Positions 5,854 to 11,035 of a stretch of DNA of 11,035 bases are shown in pieces. The stretch is taken from positions 1-11,035 of the forward strand of contig CAJOPV010000031.1 of the NCBI GenBank assembly GCA_905236495.1, given 5' to 3'. Source of the stretch: an uncultured Christensenellaceae bacterium. Its GTDB lineage: Bacteria; Bacillota; Clostridia; Christensenellales; Aristaeellaceae. Made by a program: the position numbers and the translations under genes. The notes under the pieces were generated by a model. The model was given only the letters and a program-made list of their open reading frames with translations. It had not been told where the DNA came from and made no database searches. Each line of letters opens with the position of its first letter. Position 1 is the first letter of the stretch.

Positions 5854-5871
5854 AAAGGAGGGGCAAAGGTG
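5854..5871 (+). promoter_or_regulatory. Ribosome binding site deciding the GTG start of dnaG
   Basis: AAAGGAGGGG (5854-5863) is an excellent Shine-Dalgarno sequence, with its AGGAGG core 7 bases before GTG 5869. An in-frame ATG at 5851 would put this site inside the coding sequence, so GTG is preferred. Confidence 0.8.
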
Positions 5872-7629
5872 GCAGGACGGATCCCGTCTTCCTGGATGGA
5901 CGAGCTGTATGCCCGGACGGATATCGTTTCCGTGGTGTCCGGCTACCTGCCGCTGAAAAAGGATGGGCGCCGCTACTGGGGCCTTTGCCCTTTTCACCAT
6001 GAGAAAACGCCCTCCTTTTCCGTCAACAGCGAATTGAACCTGTATTACTGCTTCGGCTGCAAGGCCGGTGGCAACGTGGTGCAGTTCGTGATGGAAATGG
6101 AACGGGTTTCCTATCTGGAGGCCGTAAAGCTGCTGGCGGACCGCATCCATATGCCCCTGCCGGAGCTTCAGGAGGACCCGGATTACGAGCGCCGCCGCAG
6201 CCAGCGGGAACGGCTGCTTTCCGCTAATCGGGAAGCCGCCCGCTTTTACCACGATCAACTGTGGACGGAGGCGGGGAAGCCCATCCTGGATTACCTCCAC
6301 AATCGCGGGCTGGACGACGGCGTGATCCGCAAGTTCGGCCTGGGGGCCGCCATCGACCAGTGGGATTCTCTCACCGAGTTTTTGACCGGCAAGGGCTACA
6401 CTCAGGAGGAGCTTCAGCTGGCGGGGCTCATCGTCATCAAGGGCGATCACGCCTTTGATATGTTCCGCAACCGGGCCATTTTCCCCATCATCGACCAGCA
6501 AAACAGGGTGCTGGGCTTTGGGGGCCGGGCCATGGGAGATGCCAAGCCCAAATACCTGAACACCGCCGATACCCCGATATTCAACAAGCGCAAGGGCGTT
6601 TATGCCATCAATCTCATCCGCAAGGCTCGGGACCTGAAACGGGTGATCCTGGTGGAGGGCTATATGGACGTGGTGGCGATCACCCAGGCCGGGGTGGTGG
6701 GCGCTGTGGCGACGTTGGGCACGGCGCTGACAAACGAACAGGCAAGGCTGCTCAAGCGCTACGCCCCGGAGGTGCATTTGGCCTACGACGGGGACGAAGC
6801 GGGTCAGCACGCCATCGAACGCGCCCTGGGCATCTTTGAAACGGAGGATGTGCCCGCCAAGGTATTGTATTTCCCCGATGGGCTGGACCCGGACGAGTTT
6901 ATCCGCATGCGTGGCCTGGACGCATTCCGGGCCATCCGGCCCATGAGCCCCACAGCCTACTGGATGCAGCGGTTGAGGCTGCAATACGAGCTGAACACCC
7001 AGGAAGGGCGCACCGAGTATGCGAAGGCTTGCGCGGAGCTGCTTAAAAAGGTCAAGGAGCCGGTGGAGCTGGAAAACTACCTGGAGCTTTTATCCGTCCA
7101 GACCGGCTTTTCCCGGGAAGTGCTGATCCAGCAGATCGGCGTATCCCACGGCGAAAAACAGGGGCAGAATAATCCATCCCCCGCCCGGGAAACAATAACC
7201 CCAAAGCGGCAGCGCAAGGCGGACGGATACCGAACGGAACAGACGCTGCTGGCGCTGCTGGCAACGGGACGGCTGCCGGAGGGCATGGTAAAGGAAACGG
7301 ATTTTACGGATCAGGATCTGAAAGCCCTGGCAGCCCGGCTCATCGCGGGGGAAACCCCGGCGGCGATCATCAGCGATGCGGAAAGCGATTCCCTGCGCCA
7401 GGCGGCGGGGGAAGCCTTCTCGCTTTTGACCGAAGGGGAAAAGGATCATGCCGCCGATATCGCGGCGGATTGCCTCAGAAACGTGCAGATGCTGCACATT
7501 CAGCAACAAATTCAAGCCATGACCGATCTGATGAAAACGGCGGACAGCCCGGAAAAACGGGCCCAGGCGCTGTCGGAAGTCACGGTGCTTTCCAAAGAAT
7601 TGGCTCAGTTAAAACAGCAAGGCCGCTGA
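5869..7629 (+). CDS. dnaG: DNA primase DnaG
   Basis: DnaG makes the RNA primers for Okazaki fragments and works with the replicative helicase. The N-terminal CHC2 zinc-binding domain has C40, H43, C61 and C64 (CPFHHEKTPSF, then YYCFGCKAGG). The RNA polymerase core has RNRAIFPIIDQ (200-210) and the basic FGGR. The Toprim domain has VEGYMDVVA (262-270, acidic E263) and the metal-binding AYDGDEAG (305-312). A variable helical C-terminal domain after a polar linker (about 425-450) probably binds the helicase. It has 586 residues from GTG 5869, close to the usual ~600. The 98 bases before it hold only weak promoter-like boxes. The rpoD start codon follows 22 bases after the stop. Confidence 0.97.
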   Translation: MAGRIPSSWMDELYARTDIVSVVSGYLPLKKDGRRYWGLCPFHHEKTPSFSVNSELNLYYCFGCKAGGNVVQFVMEMERVSYLEAVKLLADRIHMPLPELQEDPDYERRRSQRERLLSANREAARFYHDQLWTEAGKPILDYLHNRGLDDGVIRKFGLGAAIDQWDSLTEFLTGKGYTQEELQLAGLIVIKGDHAFDMFRNRAIFPIIDQQNRVLGFGGRAMGDAKPKYLNTADTPIFNKRKGVYAINLIRKARDLKRVILVEGYMDVVAITQAGVVGAVATLGTALTNEQARLLKRYAPEVHLAYDGDEAGQHAIERALGIFETEDVPAKVLYFPDGLDPDEFIRMRGLDAFRAIRPMSPTAYWMQRLRLQYELNTQEGRTEYAKACAELLKKVKEPVELENYLELLSVQTGFSREVLIQQIGVSHGEKQGQNNPSPARETITPKRQRKADGYRTEQTLLALLATGRLPEGMVKETDFTDQDLKALAARLIAGETPAAIISDAESDSLRQAAGEAFSLLTEGEKDHAADIAADCLRNVQMLHIQQQIQAMTDLMKTADSPEKRAQALSEVTVLSKELAQLKQQGR

Positions 7630-7636
7630 CGGTAAG

Positions 7637-7654
7637 AGAGGAGTGGAGCCATTG
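7637..7654 (+). promoter_or_regulatory. Ribosome binding site suggesting a TTG start for rpoD
   Basis: AGAGGAG (7637-7643) lies 8 bases before TTG 7652. The alternative GTG 7643 overlaps the site itself. ATG 7664 is 20 bases away, with only a weaker TGGAG 15 bases upstream. Confidence 0.65.
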
Positions 7655-8734
7655 AGCACACAGATGGATGCAAAGCAGGAAAAACTGAATGAACTCTACG
7701 AATTGGGCAAAAGCAAAGGCGTTTTGACCTACGATGAAATTATCAGCCGCCTTTCATCATACGAAATCGATCCCGACCAGTTTGACAGCATCCTGGAAAC
7801 CTTCGAGGCCATGGGCGTCACCGTGACCCGGGACGCGGAAAATACCTCCTCCCAGCAGCCGGAGCCTCTGCCCGAGGATCTGGACCTTTCCATGCCCGAG
7901 GGCATCAGCATCGACGACCCGGTGCGTATGTATCTGAAGGAAATCGGAAGGGTGCCGCTTTTGACCGCGGAAGAAGAAATCGAGATCGCCCAGCGCATGG
8001 AGCAGGGCGATGAAGAAGCCAAGAAAAAGCTGGCTGAGGCCAATCTACGCCTGGTTGTTTCCATCGCCAAGCGGTATGTGGGGCGCGGCATGCTTTTTCT
8101 GGATCTGATCCAGGAGGGCAATTTGGGCCTTATCAAGGCCGTGGAAAAATTTGACTACCGCAAGGGGTATAAGTTTTCCACCTACGCCACCTGGTGGATT
8201 CGCCAGGCCATCACCCGGGCCATTGCCGATCAGGCCCGCACCATCCGCATCCCCGTGCACATGGTGGAAACCATCAATAAGCTGATCCGCGTATCCCGCC
8301 AGCTTCTGCAGGAATACGGACGGGAGCCTACGCCGGATGAAATCGCCAAGGCCATGGGCATCAGCGAGGCCAAGGTGCGGGAGATCATCAAGATCGCCCA
8401 GGAGCCCGTTTCTCTGGAAACCCCCATCGGCGAAGAAGAGGACAGCCACCTGGGGGATTTCATTGAGGATGAAGGCGCGCCTGCCCCTGCGGAAGCCGCT
8501 TCCCACGCCCTGATGAAGGAGCAGCTTTGGGACGTGCTGGATACCCTGACCCCCCGGGAGGAAAAAGTGCTGCGGCTCCGCTTCGGCCTGGATGACGGGC
8601 ACCAGCGCACGCTGGAGGAGGTCGGCCGGGAATTCAAGGTAACCCGGGAGCGCATCCGCCAGATCGAGGCCAAGGCCCTTCGGAAGCTTCGCCATCCCAG
8701 CCGCAGCAAAAAACTGAAGGATTATTTGGATTGA
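7652..8734 (+). CDS. rpoD: RNA polymerase primary sigma factor (RpoD/SigA)
   Basis: The housekeeping sigma factor that directs RNA polymerase to promoters like that at 261-288. Region 1.1 is short (about 8-60). Region 1.2 begins at DDPVRMYLKEIGRVPLL (88-104). Region 2 includes NLRLVVSIAKRYVGRGM, FLDLIQEGNLGLIKAVEKFD and the -10-binding KFSTYATWWIRQAI (174-187). Region 3 spans about 195-275, with GDFIEDE (268-274) in the 3.2 linker. Region 4 has PREEKVLRLRFGL (301-313) and the -35-binding helix VTRERIRQIEAKALRKLRHP (330-349). 360 residues matches the short Gram-positive SigA. The start is TTG 7652 by ribosome binding site; ATG 7664 would remove four residues. dnaG-rpoD linkage is ancient and conserved. 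Confidence 0.98.
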   Translation: MSTQMDAKQEKLNELYELGKSKGVLTYDEIISRLSSYEIDPDQFDSILETFEAMGVTVTRDAENTSSQQPEPLPEDLDLSMPEGISIDDPVRMYLKEIGRVPLLTAEEEIEIAQRMEQGDEEAKKKLAEANLRLVVSIAKRYVGRGMLFLDLIQEGNLGLIKAVEKFDYRKGYKFSTYATWWIRQAITRAIADQARTIRIPVHMVETINKLIRVSRQLLQEYGREPTPDEIAKAMGISEAKVREIIKIAQEPVSLETPIGEEEDSHLGDFIEDEGAPAPAEAASHALMKEQLWDVLDTLTPREEKVLRLRFGLDDGHQRTLEEVGREFKVTRERIRQIEAKALRKLRHPSRSKKLKDYLD

Positions 8735-8735
8735 C

Positions 8736-9416
8736 ATGCGCTCTCCCCAGTTGGATGAACGGCTGTCCATAGCCGCGGAACTGTTTCCCGCCTGTGATTA
8801 CGGCGCCGATATCGGGGCCGACCACGGGCGGTTATCTTGTTGGCTGTTATCCCAGGGCAAGTGCCGCCGCATGTGCGTGGCGGATATCAGCGAGGCGTCC
8901 CTGGAGAAAGCGAAAAAGCTTCTGACGCTGCATCGGCTTTCCGACCGTGCGGATCTTTGCATAGGGGACGGCCTCACCGTGCTGCATTGCCCCGCCCAGG
9001 CCGTCGCCATCTTGGGCATGGGGGGCAAAACGCTTTCAGGCATCCTGGCAAACGGAAAAAACAAGCTGCAGGGCGCCGTGCTGATCCTCTCCGCCCATAC
9101 GGAAGTATTTCTGGTGAGGGAAACGCTGTCTTGTATCGGTTACCGAATCGAAACGGAAAGGATCACCCGGGCCAACCGCCGGTATTATACCGTCATTCGG
9201 GCCGTGCCCGGGGAGGAAAGCTATACGAAAAAGCAGCTGTATCTCGGGCCGCGGCTCATGGAAAATGGGGGAGGGGTATTTGCCGATTTCCTGAAATGGC
9301 AATTCCAGGTATTATCCTCCGGGCGAGACGAGGAAGCAAGACAGCGTCTTACATGGATCAAGGAGGAATTGGAGCATGCCGGCGACGGTGAAGCAGATCG
9401 AAGAGATTCTCAATGA
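8736..9416 (+). CDS. trmK: tRNA (adenine22-N1)-methyltransferase TrmK
   Basis: TrmK (YqfN, COG2384) makes m1A22 in the D-loop of tRNAs, including serine tRNAs in Bacillus subtilis. The Rossmann-type S-adenosylmethionine site is ADIGADHGRL (24-33), with the acidic VADIS (48-52) and GDGL (77-80) following. The family's GMGG motif is at 94-97. A coiled-coil C-terminal domain (about 160-226) follows, as is typical. At 115-130, where relatives usually have a QP-containing motif after the LIL strand, this protein has LILSAHTEVFLVRETL. The ATG is one base after the rpoD stop with only a distant GAAGGA (8716-8721), so it is likely coupled. Its last 41 bases overlap the next gene. Confidence 0.93.
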   Translation: MRSPQLDERLSIAAELFPACDYGADIGADHGRLSCWLLSQGKCRRMCVADISEASLEKAKKLLTLHRLSDRADLCIGDGLTVLHCPAQAVAILGMGGKTLSGILANGKNKLQGAVLILSAHTEVFLVRETLSCIGYRIETERITRANRRYYTVIRAVPGEESYTKKQLYLGPRLMENGGGVFADFLKWQFQVLSSGRDEEARQRLTWIKEELEHAGDGEADRRDSQ

Positions 9417-10146
9417 AATCGCGCCTTTTGAAACGGCGGAGGAATTTGACAATGCAGGCGCGCTGGTGGGCCGCCGGGACGCGGCGGTCACAAAGGTGCT
9501 GGTGGCGCTGGATTGCACGCTGGAGGTGGCGGCGGAGGCGGAAAGGCTCGGCGCGGAGCTGATCGTCACGCATCATCCGCTTTTGTTCCATGCCCGGAAA
9601 AACCTCCTGGAGGAAGACCCGGAGGGCCGCATCCTCTGCCGCCTGATCCGCGCACAAATCAATCTCATCAGCGCCCATACCAACCTGGATAAGACCTTTT
9701 TCAGCGGCAGCGCCTGCTGCGGAAGGCTGCTGGGCTTACAAAATCTGAGAAAAGCCGGCGAATATCTGTTCCTGGGAGAATTGCCAGAGCCCATGAAAGC
9801 CAAAGCGCTTGAAGAAAAATTCACCGAAACTCTTTCTTTTCCAGCCCGGTGCTACGGGAAGGAGGATACGCCGATAAAAACCCTGGCGATCGCCGGCGGC
9901 GCGGACGATGCCGATTGGGCCTTGGCAAAAGAGCTGGGCGCGCAGGCGCTTTTGACCGGGGAGGTCAGGCACCATAACGCCCTGGCGGCTGTAATGAGCG
10001 GCTTTGTAATGTTTGACGGAGGGCATTTCGGTACGGAAGCGCCGCTGGTCGGGGAATTATGCGAGTATTTACAAAAACGGACGGATGATGTAAAATATAA
10101 TATACGGGTTTTCCCGTCTCAACGCGCGCCCTTTGGCTGCGTTTAA
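9376..10146 (+). CDS. Nif3-family dinuclear metal-centre protein (GTP cyclohydrolase 1 type 2 homologue)
   Basis: A Nif3/YqfO/YbgI family protein (COG0327). The family binds two metal ions in a conserved pocket and forms toroidal oligomers. Databases call it GTP cyclohydrolase 1 type 2, but its cellular role is unsettled. Likely metal ligands are H66/H67 in VTHHPLLF, H101 and D105 in SAHTNLD, and H217 and E221 in FDGGHFGTEAP. EEFDNAGALVG (22-32) is the usual N-terminal block. At 256 residues it is the short form, without the PII-like insertion of ~370-residue homologues. AGGAGG (9361-9366) lies 9 bases before ATG 9376, inside the end of trmK. The trmK-nif3 pair is conserved in Bacillota. Confidence 0.92.
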   Translation: MPATVKQIEEILNEIAPFETAEEFDNAGALVGRRDAAVTKVLVALDCTLEVAAEAERLGAELIVTHHPLLFHARKNLLEEDPEGRILCRLIRAQINLISAHTNLDKTFFSGSACCGRLLGLQNLRKAGEYLFLGELPEPMKAKALEEKFTETLSFPARCYGKEDTPIKTLAIAGGADDADWALAKELGAQALLTGEVRHHNALAAVMSGFVMFDGGHFGTEAPLVGELCEYLQKRTDDVKYNIRVFPSQRAPFGCV

Positions 10147-10164
10147 TTCAAGGAGGGCACTGGC

Positions 10165-10863
10165 ATGGATCAATTGCATTTGTTATGGGAGTATCAGAAG
10201 GCCGATATGGCGGCGGATAAGATGGAATTATCCATCAAGCGGTCGCCTACCCGCCAGAAGCTGACAAAATACAGGGATTATGTGGTAGAGCAGAAAAACA
10301 CCATCGAGCGCATCGAAAACGAGGTCGCCGCCATGATGGATCGGCTGGAAGCGCTGAAGGACGCCATCCGTATGACGGATGAGCAGCTTCACGCCCTGCA
10401 GGCCAAGATCGAAAACCCCGCCGACGCGGAGACTACCCGGCAGATGCTGGGGGATGCTCGCCGCTTCCAGAGCAATTTGAACGCCTACGAGCAGGAGATC
10501 AAGCAGATCCGCAAGGACGCCGCCGACCGGGAAAAGCAGCAGCTGGACGTAAAAATGCGCGCTGCCAAGGCCAAGGGCGAATTTGATAAGCTGAAGGTGA
10601 TCTACGACCAGGAGGCTCAGGAAAAGGGCAAGGATCTGGAAAAGCTTCGGGCGGCGGCGGAGGAAAAGGCCAAGCCCATCGAGCCGGAGTTTATGGAGCG
10701 TTACCGCACCATCAAGCTCCACAGCGTGCCGCCCCTGGCGGCGCTGTACGGCGATCAGTGCGGCGGGTGCAATATGTCGCTGCCCTCGGCGGTATCCCGG
10801 AAGATCAAATCCGGCGAGCTGGTGGAATGCGAAACCTGCGGCAGGCTTTTGATCGTGCCGTAA
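10165..10863 (+). CDS. Coiled-coil protein with C-terminal C4 zinc ribbon (COG1579)
   Basis: A 232-residue protein whose residues about 5-175 are nearly all charged and helical with heptad character, predicting a long antiparallel coiled coil. The C-terminal zinc ribbon has C199-x2-C202 and C222-x2-C225 (CGGC and CETC), with NMSLPSAVSRKIKSGELVEC between. This matches the COG1579 family (Chlamydia CT398/CdsZ is a relative), whose role in most bacteria is unknown; RNA or protein binding has been suggested. It has no signal peptide or membrane segment. AGGAGG (10151-10156) lies 8 bases before the ATG. It follows nif3 by 18 bases and lies directly before rnpB, a recurrent arrangement in this phylum. 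Confidence 0.9.
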   Translation: MDQLHLLWEYQKADMAADKMELSIKRSPTRQKLTKYRDYVVEQKNTIERIENEVAAMMDRLEALKDAIRMTDEQLHALQAKIENPADAETTRQMLGDARRFQSNLNAYEQEIKQIRKDAADREKQQLDVKMRAAKAKGEFDKLKVIYDQEAQEKGKDLEKLRAAAEEKAKPIEPEFMERYRTIKLHSVPPLAALYGDQCGGCNMSLPSAVSRKIKSGELVECETCGRLLIVP

Positions 10864-10882
10864 AACAGATACGTTTTTCTGC

Positions 10883-11035
<153 letters not shown>

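Noticed and set aside
5771..5868. Promoter for dnaG in the dgt-dnaG gap
   Set aside because: TTGCTT (5779-5784) with TATATT (5800-5805) has only a 15-base spacer, and other pairings are poorer. Possible but too weak to list.
5833..6984. 383-codon open frame on the - strand opposite dnaG
   Set aside because: It is fully antisense to the conserved zinc and Toprim domains of primase, with a His/Gln/Val-rich composition and no recognisable motif; a mirror of + strand codon bias.

Overview
This is a housekeeping stretch from a bacterial chromosome, most likely a moderately GC-rich member of the Clostridia (Bacillota). The evidence is the gene order (ylxM-ffh-rpsP-khpA-rimM-trmD, then dgt-dnaG-rpoD-trmK-nif3-zinc ribbon-rnpB), strong AGGAGG-type ribosome binding sites, sigma-A promoter boxes, rho-independent terminators and an RNase P RNA that looks like class A. 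All genes found lie on the + strand. I see no mobile element, CRISPR array, toxin-antitoxin pair or phage gene. I found no convincing undescribed multi-gene system; the items of interest are regulatory sequences and small departures from family norms.

Layout. Positions 1-87 are a tRNA-Ser(GGA) lacking its 5' end, followed by its terminator (89-130). The 238-base gap to the first protein gene holds that terminator, about 110 bases with nothing recognisable, and a strong sigma-A promoter (261-288). Two near-identical dyads flank this promoter, and the second runs into the ylxM ribosome binding site. Block 1 (326-4634) is the SRP/ribosome-maturation operon: ylxM, ffh, rpsP, khpA, an internal terminator-like hairpin, rimM, a GNAT acetyltransferase not normally found here, and trmD. 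A long hairpin terminator (4647-4705) closes it.

Block 2 (4769-10863) is a macromolecular-synthesis cluster: a dGTPase-like HD hydrolase, DNA primase, the primary sigma factor, the tRNA m1A22 methyltransferase TrmK, a Nif3-family metal protein and a coiled-coil zinc-ribbon protein. The RNase P RNA gene begins about 20 bases after the last stop codon and runs off the window end.

Together the genes cover protein targeting (YlxM, Ffh), ribosome assembly (S16, RimM, probably KhpA), tRNA maturation and modification (TrmD, TrmK, RNase P), dNTP control and replication priming (Dgt, DnaG) and transcription initiation (RpoD). Genes are tightly packed, several with zero spacing or overlap, which suggests translational coupling. 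The usual rplS after trmD and rpsU before dnaG are absent here. GC statements were judged by eye, not computed.
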